A stretch of DNA of 64,000 bases from Pseudomonadota bacterium (GCA_023430045.1 JAEZCF010000030.1:41727-105726); one strand, 5' to 3'; positions 43,945 to 53,288 are shown, counted from the stretch's first letter. The notes: generated from the sequence alone by a model not told the origin. Numbers and translations: made by a program.

Positions 43945-45445
43945 CGAGAGGCCACAAGGCAGAAATGCGCCACCCAGGGCTGACGCCATGGTTGAGGCCC
44001 TGCGCGGCCTGGGCTACACGACGGCGACGGCATTGGCAGATCTGGTGGACAACAGTATTTCCGCTGGCGCGGGCGAAGTAGAGATCGGTTTCAATTGGTC
44101 AGGCGCTGACAGCTGGATTTCCATCGCAGACGACGGCAGAGGGATGAACGATGCCGAACTCTTCAGCGCGATGCGCCTCGGAGGCCGCAATCCGTTGGAA
44201 ACCCGGGACGCATCGGACTTGGGCCGCTTTGGCTTGGGATTGAAAACGGCATCTTTCTCCCAAGCCAGAAGACTGACGGTTCTGAGCACCAAGGATGGCC
44301 GATCGAGCTGCCTACGCTGGGATCTTGATGCACTGGCTTCAGATCCGAACGGCGAGTGGAACCTTCTTGATGGACCAGAATCGTCCTCCGAAGCACGGCT
44401 CGTCCAAAATATTGCTCAGGTGTCAGGGACCGTGGTTCTGTGGGAACAACTTGATCGCATCGTCACCGATGGCTTCACAGGTAGACATTTTCTTGACCTC
44501 ATTGACGACGTGGAACGTCACCTCGCAATGATCTTCCACCGATATCTGGACGGTAGTGGCCCTGGCATTGATCTTCGCATCAACGGAAAAGCCATTTCTC
44601 CTTGGGATCCTTTCCTCTCAGCGAACCCGGCAACTTGGAGGTCACCCGAGTCAAGCGTTGGAGAAGGTGGCCTGAGAATCACAAGCCAGGCTTTTGTTCT
44701 CCCCCACAAGGACCGCCTGGACGACAAGGCCTACGCCGAAGCGGGTGGAATCGAGGGCTGGTCAAGTCAACAGGGCTTCTACATCTATCGTGGCCGGCGA
44801 CTTCTTGTTGCAGGCAGCTGGCTAGGCCTTGGTCGTGGGCGCTCCTGGTCCAAGGACGAGGCTCACAGGCTTGCGCGCATCCGGCTGGACCTGCCCAATG
44901 ATCTCGATGCGCAATGGAAGATCGATATCCGCAAGTCATCAGCCCATCCTCCGGCTGCGTTACGGGAACAGCTTTACCGATTGGCCGAGGACGCCCGCGA
45001 CAGAGCGCGCAAGGTATTCCTGCATCGCGCGCACTCGAATTCATCGCTGGGTCGCCGCGACGAGGTTTTACCCGTGTGGCAGTCGAGGGAGACAGCAGCA
45101 GGGCGGCGGTACCGTGTCGACCGTGCGCATGTGGCGGTGAAAGAACTGCTGGACCACGCCGAATTCGGCGCCAAGGTCGAAATTATGCTGCGCATCCTCG
45201 AAGAGACAATTCCCGTGCAGAGAATCTGGCTTGAGGCCGCGGAAAGCGGAGAGCATGCAAAGGGGGGATTCACAGGAGAACCAGACGACACGGTTCATGA
45301 AGTTCTCAATGCGATCTACCGGAGCCTGGTGGAAAAGAAGGGCATGTCGCCGAGCATGGCGAAGCGTCAACTTCTAAGGACAGAGCCTTTCGACCTCCAT
45401 CCAGATCTGGTCAAGAACTTGCCGGACAACATCTCCAAGGACTGA
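43928..45445 (+). CDS. GHKL ATPase of the MORC/MutL-like (paraMORC) type
   Basis: 505 aa from the ATG giving MQWNLSERPQGRNAPPRADA. The preceding CGGAGAG is a fair ribosome site. GHKL motifs: N box TALADLVDNSISAGA (an Asp stands where the catalytic Glu is usual), G1 IADDGRGM, and G2 DLGRFGLGLKTASFSQ. The S5-like half follows, with YIYRGRRLLVAGSWLGLGRG near 290 and DIRKSSAHPP. Such prokaryotic MORC relatives were predicted to remodel DNA in restriction systems together with SF2 helicases and nucleases. ATP-driven dimer clamping on DNA is the likely action. The Z1 helicase gene starts 10 bases after its stop. Confidence 0.88.
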   Translation: MQWNLSERPQGRNAPPRADAMVEALRGLGYTTATALADLVDNSISAGAGEVEIGFNWSGADSWISIADDGRGMNDAELFSAMRLGGRNPLETRDASDLGRFGLGLKTASFSQARRLTVLSTKDGRSSCLRWDLDALASDPNGEWNLLDGPESSSEARLVQNIAQVSGTVVLWEQLDRIVTDGFTGRHFLDLIDDVERHLAMIFHRYLDGSGPGIDLRINGKAISPWDPFLSANPATWRSPESSVGEGGLRITSQAFVLPHKDRLDDKAYAEAGGIEGWSSQQGFYIYRGRRLLVAGSWLGLGRGRSWSKDEAHRLARIRLDLPNDLDAQWKIDIRKSSAHPPAALREQLYRLAEDARDRARKVFLHRAHSNSSLGRRDEVLPVWQSRETAAGRRYRVDRAHVAVKELLDHAEFGAKVEIMLRILEETIPVQRIWLEAAESGEHAKGGFTGEPDDTVHEVLNAIYRSLVEKKGMSPSMAKRQLLRTEPFDLHPDLVKNLPDNISKD

Positions 45446-45455
45446 AGAGAGAACC

Positions 45456-48422
45456 ATGACTGACTCAAGCGAAAGCAGTGTTATCAAGATCGTCCAGGAA
45501 CTTCTTGCTGGCGAGAAGGATTCAGGACCCATCACTCCCATGTTGATCGACGAGAAGATCAGCCTGGTACTGATGCTGAATCCAAAGTGGGCAGTCGATC
45601 TTGATCGTAATGCAGTTACCGATGAGCTTATCCGGCGCTTCAGCGTGTGGATCGGTGATGACGTTAGTCTCTCCGATGACAGCGGCCATGAGCCTTGGCT
45701 CGACTCCTCGAGAAAGGAGGATTGGCGCTACTGGCAGCGGTACCGGGAGATGCTCGAGAAGGATTTGTCTTGGGACATCGCAGACAAGTTGGACAAATCG
45801 ACTGACAAGATCCTTGGCATGCTTGAGGATCCGCTGCGTTCTGGTCAGTGGAGCCGCCGGGGACTGGTTGTCGGTCACGTGCAGTCAGGCAAGACGGCGA
45901 GCTACACCGGCCTGGTATGCAAGGCGGCCGACGCCCAGTACAAGATAATCATCGTCCTCGCCGGCCTGCACAACAACCTGCGATCCCAGACCCAGATTCG
46001 TCTGGAGGAGGGCTTCCTAGGGTATGAGACCAGTTCTGCGCATGAAGTACTCAAGCGCGTGGGCGTCGGTTTGATCGACAGTGACATCTCCATCAAGCCC
46101 AACTGTGCCACAACTCGAGCTGACAACGGGGATTTCGGCGGGCGAGCGGCAACCCAGCTTTCCATCAGCCCCGAACAGCGACCTTGGCTGTTTGTTGTAA
46201 AGAAGAACAAGTCTGTGCTCGTCAGACTTCTCAAGTGGATTCAAGCACACGTTGCGGATGCCCCCATTCAGGGAACGGAATCCAGTTCAACGAACAAGAA
46301 GGACCTCCCCGTTGTAGCCAAGAGGGCCACCAAATTTCCGTTGCTCATCATTGATGACGAAGCAGACAATGCCTCGGTTGACACCGGTGAAATGGTGGTG
46401 GACGAAGAAGGGAATGCAGATGAAGAGCATGATCCAACAACGATCAACAAACTGATCCGCCGCATTCTCAATTCCTTCTCTCGCTCAGCCTACGTGGGCT
46501 ACACCGCCACGCCGTTTGCAAACATCTTCATTCATGAACGCGGCGAGACTCGGAACGAAGGCCCGGACTTGTTCCCCTCTGCCTTTATCCAGAACCTGGC
46601 TGCACCCGACAATTACGTTGGTCCTACAACAATGTTCGGGCGGGCTTCCCCTGAGGGTCGTAAAGGGCAGCTTCCCCTTATCCGACCTGTGGATGACTAT
46701 CAGTCAGAGGGCAAGTCAACGGGATGGATGCCTGTTGGCCATAAGATCCACCATGTCCCTGTATGGAGCAAGGAACATGCACTACCCCCAAGTCTGAGGG
46801 AGGCAGTCGACTCCTTCATCTTGGCGTGCACGATCAGGAAGCTCCGTGGCCAGGGAAAGAAGCATTGCTCGATGCTTGTGCACGTTACACGATTCAACAA
46901 TGTCCAGAAGTCGGTAAGAGCTGACATTGACGATTACATCAAGCATGCACGGCAAGCGATTGGGCGCGGGATCGAACACGCCGAAACTCTATCCAGCCTG
47001 CAGGACCTCTGGAATCGTGACTTCCTTCCTGCTTCTGCCACGGTTCGCGAGCTTGGCTTGGGTGACGTTCCCGGCGCAGAAGAGTCTTGGCAAGACGTCG
47101 TGTCGGCGCTGCCTGGGGTACTCGATGACATCGAAGTTCGAATGATCAACGGAACTGCCAAGGACGCTCTCGATTACGAGCAGAACAAGGATCGAGGTCT
47201 CAAGGTGATCGCCATCGGTGGCGACAAGCTTGCGCGCGGACTTACGCTGGAGGGGCTCTGCACCAGTTACTTCCTGCGCGCATCAAAGATGTACGACACA
47301 CTGATGCAGATGGGTCGATGGTTCGGCTATCGACCGGGCTACCTCGACCTCTGCCGCCTCTACACCTCACCGGAGCTTATTCGCTGGTTCAAGCACATCT
47401 CTGATGCCTCAGCAGAGCTAAGAGAAGAGTTCGATCTCATGGCCAACTCCGGAGCCACCCCCAGGGAGTTTGGACTGAAGGTCCAATCGCACCCAGAGAT
47501 GATGGTCACCTCGCAGATCAAGATGCGGAGCGCGAAAACGCTGCACCTCTCGTATAGCGGCGAGGTTGTCCAGACCGTCACCTTCCCGATTGATCCCGCA
47601 GTCCTTAATCGAAATCTGACAGCAGCCAGCCGGCTCGTGATGGAGATGGGTGAACCGAACCAGAGGGAAACTGTAAAGGCCCAGTTCGGCGGAAGCATCA
47701 AGGAATGGAATGGACACCTTTGGAAGGACGTTCCAGTCGCTTCTGTTGTTGATTTCCTAGATGGCTACAGCACTTTGGCATCAGCCCACAGGGTGAACAG
47801 CAAGGTTCTCGCCGAGTTCATCCGTAAGATGGCAGAAGGGAATGAGCTAACGCAGTGGAGCGTTGCGGCTTTGGGTACCCAGTCCGGACAGGTCCACGAG
47901 CTTTCTCCTGGAATAACCGTTGGTATGGCCAGAAGAATGGCCGACCCAGATGCAGTGAACAGATACTCAATTGGCGTGCTTCTAGACCCGACAGACGAGT
48001 CCGTTGATGTAAGCGCGGCTCAGTGGGAAGCGGCTCTAGCGCTCAGCATCTCAACTTGGGAAAAGAAGAAGCAGAAGAAGGGCGCCACTGCCCCGGAATC
48101 TCCAGCCGGTGTGGCACTCCGTCATGTCCGTGGCGAAGGAGCAACCGGCTTGAAGGGAGAGCCTGAGAAGGGACTCTTGATTCTGTATGTTCTTGACGTA
48201 GGCCGAGCTGGAGCAAAGGAGGACAAGAATTGGACCCGTCCCAAGTTTCTCAAGAATGCCCCCCCCGTCCTTGCGTTCGCTGTGAGCTTCCCTGGCAGCA
48301 GTTCAATGATCAAGGTCCCCTACAAGGTAAACAACGTGGGCTGGGAGAGCGAGTATTCCGACTTCTCCGACTACGTCAACAACATCGCGTGGGAGGATAT
48401 GAATGCTCCGCTCCAGCAGTGA
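45456..48422 (+). CDS. Z1-domain SF2 helicase/ATPase
   Basis: 988 aa. An N-terminal segment of about 135 residues precedes the helicase core: Walker A GHVQSGKTASYTGL (about 141), DEAD-box LLIIDDEADNAS (about 297), and motif III-like YVGYTATPFANIF (about 347). The Z1 domain (roughly 400-720) contains LVHVTRFNNVQ, IAIGGDKLARGLTLEGL and DTLMQMGRWFGYRPGY, which supply the helicase C-terminal motifs V and VI. Z1 proteins are known from GHKL-linked restriction loci. It probably translocates on DNA and delivers it to the partner nuclease. The 3' end overlaps the PD-(D/E)XK gene by 20 bases, implying coupled translation. Confidence 0.92.
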   Translation: MTDSSESSVIKIVQELLAGEKDSGPITPMLIDEKISLVLMLNPKWAVDLDRNAVTDELIRRFSVWIGDDVSLSDDSGHEPWLDSSRKEDWRYWQRYREMLEKDLSWDIADKLDKSTDKILGMLEDPLRSGQWSRRGLVVGHVQSGKTASYTGLVCKAADAQYKIIIVLAGLHNNLRSQTQIRLEEGFLGYETSSAHEVLKRVGVGLIDSDISIKPNCATTRADNGDFGGRAATQLSISPEQRPWLFVVKKNKSVLVRLLKWIQAHVADAPIQGTESSSTNKKDLPVVAKRATKFPLLIIDDEADNASVDTGEMVVDEEGNADEEHDPTTINKLIRRILNSFSRSAYVGYTATPFANIFIHERGETRNEGPDLFPSAFIQNLAAPDNYVGPTTMFGRASPEGRKGQLPLIRPVDDYQSEGKSTGWMPVGHKIHHVPVWSKEHALPPSLREAVDSFILACTIRKLRGQGKKHCSMLVHVTRFNNVQKSVRADIDDYIKHARQAIGRGIEHAETLSSLQDLWNRDFLPASATVRELGLGDVPGAEESWQDVVSALPGVLDDIEVRMINGTAKDALDYEQNKDRGLKVIAIGGDKLARGLTLEGLCTSYFLRASKMYDTLMQMGRWFGYRPGYLDLCRLYTSPELIRWFKHISDASAELREEFDLMANSGATPREFGLKVQSHPEMMVTSQIKMRSAKTLHLSYSGEVVQTVTFPIDPAVLNRNLTAASRLVMEMGEPNQRETVKAQFGGSIKEWNGHLWKDVPVASVVDFLDGYSTLASAHRVNSKVLAEFIRKMAEGNELTQWSVAALGTQSGQVHELSPGITVGMARRMADPDAVNRYSIGVLLDPTDESVDVSAAQWEAALALSISTWEKKKQKKGATAPESPAGVALRHVRGEGATGLKGEPEKGLLILYVLDVGRAGAKEDKNWTRPKFLKNAPPVLAFAVSFPGSSSMIKVPYKVNNVGWESEYSDFSDYVNNIAWEDMNAPLQQ

Positions 48423-49431
48423 CACAGAGCTGACTTCCGCATGGCGTGCACTGAGCGGCCAAGCCACAGGGGATGGCTGGAAGGTTATCGAGCTTTTCAG
48501 CCTCGGCAACTGCTGCGTGATGGCTGGCCGTCGTGGCTCGCGGAATGAGGAGAGCGTGCTGGTGGGAGTGCGAGGAAGCTTACCGGCTCAGCCCTTTCAA
48601 CTCCCGCGCGGTCAGGGATTCAGCCTGATAAGCACAGAGCTTCATGGCCACCCTGTTGACCACTCCTGGTTTGCCTTGGTGCGCCAGGAGTCGGGTTCGC
48701 TTGAGCTCTTTGCCAAGGTGGCGGTCGATCTGGTGAACCTGATGGCGAGCACGTCAGCACAGGATGGCCTGCGAATTCATAGCGCAATGATCTCCAGAAT
48801 CCGAGCTTGGCAAGCTTTCATGAAGCGCGACAGCGATGGCGTCCTTTCCACGGAGGAAGAGATTGGGCTATTCGGAGAACTTCTGGTTCTGCAAAATCTT
48901 CTGAACGATGGAATTTCAGAATTCGACGCGCTCGATAGCTGGGGTGGACCTGATGACGGCCTCCACGACTTCCTGCTCGGCGATGGTGCTATCGAGGTAA
49001 AGACAACCATTGCGCCGGCGGGGTTCATCGCGAGGATTGCCAATCTTGACCAATTGGATGACAGCCTGCATCAGCCACTCTTTGTTGCCGCAGTTCGTCT
49101 GGCTCAGCTGAGTGAAGGAGCAACCCTTCCAGACTTGATCGACCAGGTTGCCGGCAAACTCCATGATCCGGGTGCAACCGCCTTGTTCAACAGCCGGCTT
49201 GTTTCTGCTGGCTACATGGACATGACCCGAGCCGAGTACACCCGACGCTTCCGTTGCAGCGAGCTCACATATCGAATCATAGGCACCGACTCTCCTCGCC
49301 TCACCCGTTCGAACGTGCCTGCAACAATCCATGAAGCTCGCTATTCTCTGGATCTTGATGCCCTTCCTGTTGCAGCATCTACCTATGCAGATATTTCTAA
49401 TAGTCTAGGAGTGAATAATCAATGGAATTGA
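48403..49431 (+). CDS. PD-(D/E)XK motif protein (DUF4420-type nuclease)
   Basis: 342 aa. The nuclease core is visible at about residues 170-215: EEEIGLFGELLVLQNLL, then WGGPDDGLHDFLLGDGAIEV ending in EVKTT. Asp and Glu-X-Lys form the PD-(D/E)XK metal site. The family is a standard partner of Z1 helicase and GHKL genes and is presumed to cut unmodified or invading DNA. It starts inside the Z1 gene (20-base overlap) and overlaps the AIPR gene by 10 bases, so stoichiometric production is likely. Upstream and downstream regions show no further domains. Confidence 0.88.
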   Translation: MLRSSSDTELTSAWRALSGQATGDGWKVIELFSLGNCCVMAGRRGSRNEESVLVGVRGSLPAQPFQLPRGQGFSLISTELHGHPVDHSWFALVRQESGSLELFAKVAVDLVNLMASTSAQDGLRIHSAMISRIRAWQAFMKRDSDGVLSTEEEIGLFGELLVLQNLLNDGISEFDALDSWGGPDDGLHDFLLGDGAIEVKTTIAPAGFIARIANLDQLDDSLHQPLFVAAVRLAQLSEGATLPDLIDQVAGKLHDPGATALFNSRLVSAGYMDMTRAEYTRRFRCSELTYRIIGTDSPRLTRSNVPATIHEARYSLDLDALPVAASTYADISNSLGVNNQWN

Positions 49432-51215
49432 AGGATTTCCTATCGCAGATTCGTGCGGAAGTTCAGGACGAAATAGAAGATCGCATGTCTGTTTCTGGTG
49501 CTGCCTACCCCTATCCGGAGCTGGTGTTTGCCGAGATTACGATGCATCACATGGAAGAAGTAGGCATGACCTATGAGCCACAGGTTTGCCACGTCGATAC
49601 GCGCGTCCATGTTGGAAACATCAGGCTAAGCGGATACTCCGTCTCTGAAGACGGAGAGCGCCTCGACTTGTTCGTGACGTCCTACAAGAATTCGGAAGCG
49701 GTCCAAGCCGTTCCGGACTCTGAGGCGAAACAAGCCGCGGAGTATTGCTTCCGGTTCCTGTCCCAGTCTGCTCAGGGCAAGATGACGAAGACCCTTGATC
49801 CGTCGAACGACGCCTACGAACTCGCCGTGCATATCGAACGTGGCTATCGGGACTTCGAGGAGATCCGGATCTACGTTCTTACCGACGGCCAGGTCAAGAC
49901 CAAGAATTTCAAGTCACAGGAGGTCGGAGGCCGGACCGTACGACTTGAGGTGATGGACATCGAGCGGCTCAACCGCCATCTGTCGGAGGGAAAGCCCAGG
50001 GACGAGCTGGTAGTCAACTTTGAAGAAGTGGCAGGTACCCCACTCCCGTGCGTCTATATCCGGGGCGAGGAGGACAGCTATGACTACGCAATGACCGTCT
50101 TCCCGGCCGACGTACTTCGCCATCTGTATGACAAGTACGGCGCCCGGCTCCTTGAGGCAAATGTACGCTCGTTCCTGAGCGCGACCGGAAAGGTAAATAA
50201 GGGCATCCAGGCCACGCTGCGCTCAGAGCCAGAAAAGTTTGTAGCCTACAACAATGGCATTGTGGTGGTCGCCGACGAAGTCAGCCTTGGGAAGACCAGC
50301 GATGGTGGACCAGGCATTGCATGGCTCAAGGGCATGCAGATCGTCAATGGTGGTCAGACCACTGCATCCATCTACTTCACCAAAAAGAAGTTCGCGGACA
50401 CTGACTTGTCCAAGGTGCAGGTGCCGGCCAAGGTTGTGATCCTCAAGACGGAAAACTCCGCTGCGGAGGAAGCCCTTATCAGCGACATCTCACGGTTCGC
50501 GAACAGCCAGAACACTGTCAAACAGTCCGATCTTTCTGCCAACTCACCGTTCCACGTTGAACTCGAGAAGCTGTCTGACAGCGTCTACCTTCCTGATGGC
50601 GTCGGCCGATGGTTCTATGAGCGTGCTTCAGGCAGTTACAACACCAAGTTGGCGCGCGAGGGCAGTACGCCGGCGAAGTATCGGACTCTCAAGTCTGTAG
50701 TCATTCCACCTGCGCGCCGCTTGGTCAAGACAGACCTTGCCAAATTCTTGAACTCGTGGGATGGACGACCCGATCAAGCCAGTCTCGGCGGGCAGAAGAA
50801 CTTCGCCCGATTCATGGACGATGTGAAAGAACGGGAAGAGCGCGGAGAGTCTGTGGTCCCGGATGCAACTGGGTTCAAGCAGATGATCGCTAAAGTCATC
50901 ATCTTCAAACAGGTTCAGTCGCTCGTCCGCGCGCTGCTGCCTGCATTCCAGGGCAACGTTGCCATCTACTTGGTCGCGCTACTTGCTCAGCAGCATGGAT
51001 CTGAGATCGATCTGATGCGAATCTGGGAGCAACAGGGCCTCTCTGATGGCTTTAAGGATCAGATCCGCACGTGGGCTAAAGAGGTAAATTCGGCGCTCCA
51101 TGCCTCAGCCAAGGGCAAGATGATCAGTGAGTGGGCAAAGAAAGATGAGTGCTGGTTGGCTTTACAGAGGCTCTCACTCAGCCCTCCCCGCATAAACTTT
51201 CCGGAATTCAAATAG
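49422..51215 (+). CDS. AIPR family (abortive infection phage resistance) protein
   Basis: 597 aa. AIPR hallmarks lie in the middle: FVAYNNGIVVVADEVSL, WLKGMQIVNGGQTTASIYFT, then DISRFANSQNTVKQSDLSAN and FHVELEKLS. The N-terminal 220 residues form a separate region with VGGRTVRLEVMDIERLNRHL. AIPR proteins were first linked to phage-resistance (AbiJ/Abi-type) loci, and their biochemical action is unsettled. As the last gene of the operon, overlapping the nuclease gene by 10 bases, it probably recognises a target or carries out the abortive response. It converges on the AT-rich two-gene module. Confidence 0.9.
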   Translation: MELKDFLSQIRAEVQDEIEDRMSVSGAAYPYPELVFAEITMHHMEEVGMTYEPQVCHVDTRVHVGNIRLSGYSVSEDGERLDLFVTSYKNSEAVQAVPDSEAKQAAEYCFRFLSQSAQGKMTKTLDPSNDAYELAVHIERGYRDFEEIRIYVLTDGQVKTKNFKSQEVGGRTVRLEVMDIERLNRHLSEGKPRDELVVNFEEVAGTPLPCVYIRGEEDSYDYAMTVFPADVLRHLYDKYGARLLEANVRSFLSATGKVNKGIQATLRSEPEKFVAYNNGIVVVADEVSLGKTSDGGPGIAWLKGMQIVNGGQTTASIYFTKKKFADTDLSKVQVPAKVVILKTENSAAEEALISDISRFANSQNTVKQSDLSANSPFHVELEKLSDSVYLPDGVGRWFYERASGSYNTKLAREGSTPAKYRTLKSVVIPPARRLVKTDLAKFLNSWDGRPDQASLGGQKNFARFMDDVKEREERGESVVPDATGFKQMIAKVIIFKQVQSLVRALLPAFQGNVAIYLVALLAQQHGSEIDLMRIWEQQGLSDGFKDQIRTWAKEVNSALHASAKGKMISEWAKKDECWLALQRLSLSPPRINFPEFK

Positions 51216-51320
51216 CTGCCCAGAGGTTAAGGGCCACGAAACGCGGGCGTTACCAACCTCATAGAATCAGCGCAGCACGTAGAAGTACGTGGCTCCCCAT
51301 CATCGGTCGAATTTTGCGAC

Positions 51321-52232
51321 CTAGGAGTATCGCTCTGATTTTGCCGCAAGAGTTCTAAAATAAATAATTGCCAACCAGTTCGCCAAGACAGAATTCAAGG
51401 GGAGGAAGAACTGATCCGGATCATACAGCTGATCCATTGTGATATTGGCACTATGCCCAGATGTAGCGTGGAAGAATCTGTTTCTCAAGTTAATTAACAG
51501 CGTCACTAGCGAGCGGCAACGCACCGTGACGCCTACGACACTTGGCTCTCCAACGATGTCTTCAGGACTTACGTTCCTCCTGATCAAAAGACACGCCACC
51601 TGCGCATGCGACTCCAAAAGTTGATTTAGATCAATCAACACGTCGGAATCGAGCTGCTCTTCATCCAGAGATGCGTCAACGAAATTCTTAAAAAATTTCA
51701 ACTCGCCAGACTTGTCGCCATTCAAAAATCCCCTAAAGGACTCAAAGGTATCTCTAAAATCATTTGTGTTCAAAGCGTAGGTGATTGGAAAAACGTAGGA
51801 GATTCGCTCGAGAAAGCGATAAAGATGCAAGAACGCAATGGTGTGTTGTCCGAGCGATTTCCGCCAGAAGTAGTGAGAAAACTCCAACAGGATCTCTTTA
51901 TAGTAGGACTGCTGCGCCTGAGATCTCTGGAGGTACTTATCCAAAAGCTTATGATCTATACCGTTAGCTACCAAGGAGGATCTAAAATTTACTTTCGTGA
52001 CCCTCGAAACCGATGGAGCGCCGAGAACGCCTAGGTTTTCCCTGCACGCAACAATAACCTCACCATCCTGGTCCAACAGGTCTGCAGCTCCCAATAACAT
52101 TATTACCAACGCAGACTCAAATGAACTCGCGCCACCGAAGTCGATTATCTTCTGCTGCAGAAACGGCGTCCCTTCCAGCTGAATGGAGGGAAGCGCAGAG
52201 CGAACCCAAAATTTATCATTGATTTTCAGCAT
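51321..52232 (-). CDS. Hypothetical protein with C-terminal HEPN-like RX4H motif
   Basis: 303 aa, AT rich in codon use compared with the chromosome. The N-terminal third shows FESALVIMLLGAADLL and DQDGEVIVACRENL. The middle is helical. Near the end, LLINLRNRFFHATSGHSANI contains R250-N-R-F-F-H255, an RX4H with Asn after Arg, the pattern of HEPN RNase toxins. HEPN proteins often act in abortive infection and toxin-antitoxin pairs. The family assignment is by motif and helical context only. It starts nine bases after the ParB/DUF262-like gene, so the two are an operon. Confidence 0.6.
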   Translation of the reverse strand: MLKINDKFWVRSALPSIQLEGTPFLQQKIIDFGGASSFESALVIMLLGAADLLDQDGEVIVACRENLGVLGAPSVSRVTKVNFRSSLVANGIDHKLLDKYLQRSQAQQSYYKEILLEFSHYFWRKSLGQHTIAFLHLYRFLERISYVFPITYALNTNDFRDTFESFRGFLNGDKSGELKFFKNFVDASLDEEQLDSDVLIDLNQLLESHAQVACLLIRRNVSPEDIVGEPSVVGVTVRCRSLVTLLINLRNRFFHATSGHSANITMDQLYDPDQFFLPLNSVLANWLAIIYFRTLAAKSERYS

Positions 52233-52241
52233 AAGGATCGA

Positions 52242-53288
52242 TCAATCAATGACCGAGGTTAGACGTTCTGCAATGTCATAAGAATCCAGATAGCTAACTG
52301 CATCAATGCGTTCCACAATAAAGCTTGCAGCAATTCTTCGAGCGCGTCCTAGCTTTATTTTCGACACCTGAAACCTGGCAAGCGCCGCATCAAATGCCTC
52401 AGTGAATCGACCGAACTCATCAATCTCCATAGCCTTGACGGTTGGGTAGCTTCGTCTAATTCCTGCACAGAATCCAATGAGGTTATTGCTATTCTTGAAC
52501 CAAGCATCAACAAGAGGAACCCGAATGAAATCAGATATGAGCTCGATCACCTCATAAAACTGAAGAGACCCTTTGGTCGGCGCAGTCTCCAGTATTTTCG
52601 TAGCCAACAGCTCGTCTAATTTTTCTTGAATTAGTTTCTGCGAATCAACCGCCACAGACCCACTCAGGAAGGCCATGTAGGCGAGCTCAAAATCAGCCTT
52701 CTTGAACAGCCCCGGGCGACTCTTCCTCTCGCTCTTCTTTGCCTTCGCGGCCTCCTTCTCAGTGCCAAACGTCAGGCCCGAATCTTTGAAAGTGAAGGCA
52801 TTGGAAGCCAATATTTCCACCTGATGCCTAGCACTCATCGGTCGCTGACCATTGTTAAGCGTGATCATTCTATAAAGCAAATTGTCTACTGAAGGACAAA
52901 GAATTACATTGAGGAAGAGCGACTGACCGAGCGGGAACAATATTGGATCTTGGTCTTGGGCACGCTTTAGAGCATGAAGCCGCTGAATACCATCCAATAT
53001 AAACCCGCTCGACATATTCTCTTGAACGTACTTCAAAAAAGATTTTGAGTCGTGGGGAACCTCCTCTTGCTCAGGGAGGACAAAAGCAAGGGTAATCGGC
53101 GGCATGAGACATCCTTTGATGATATCTCGCTGGAGCCTCTGGTAGAACTTTTGATTCTGTACCGATCGCTGGAAGTCCAATCTATCCACAAGGGGATAGA
53201 GGGTCTCCAGAGCCGCTTCATAGGAAATTTTGCCCAAGGAAACGAGCGCATCCACAACTAGATCTTTATCGACGCTGAAGAGTTGCAT
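52242..53288 (-). CDS. ParB/DUF262/DGQHR-like protein
   Basis: 348 aa from the ATG giving MQLFSVDKDLVVDALVSLGK, preceded by GGAGGTGGAGACAGT. Residues about 40-110 carry FQRSVQNQKFYQRLQRDIIK and FILDGIQRLHALKRA. The D99-G-I-Q-R103 motif resembles the DGQQR or DGQHR signatures of DUF262 and DndB-type proteins, which belong to the ParB-like fold and can bind or hydrolyse nucleotides. LNNGQRPMSARHQVEIL follows. It is AT rich, with many Lys and Ile codons ending in A/T, which points to recent acquisition. It precedes the HEPN-like gene and probably senses or modifies DNA. A third possibility, an antitoxin-like partner, is open. Confidence 0.6.
   Translation of the reverse strand: MQLFSVDKDLVVDALVSLGKISYEAALETLYPLVDRLDFQRSVQNQKFYQRLQRDIIKGCLMPPITLAFVLPEQEEVPHDSKSFLKYVQENMSSGFILDGIQRLHALKRAQDQDPILFPLGQSLFLNVILCPSVDNLLYRMITLNNGQRPMSARHQVEILASNAFTFKDSGLTFGTEKEAAKAKKSERKSRPGLFKKADFELAYMAFLSGSVAVDSQKLIQEKLDELLATKILETAPTKGSLQFYEVIELISDFIRVPLVDAWFKNSNNLIGFCAGIRRSYPTVKAMEIDEFGRFTEAFDAALARFQVSKIKLGRARRIAASFIVERIDAVSYLDSYDIAERLTSVID

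Noticed and set aside
39703..51215. Assignment to BREX, DISARM or a type I/III restriction system
   Set aside because: There is no PglX, PglZ, BrxL, DrmA/DrmB, HsdR/HsdS or Res/Mod protein. The marker genes present are Z1, GHKL, AIPR and DUF4420.
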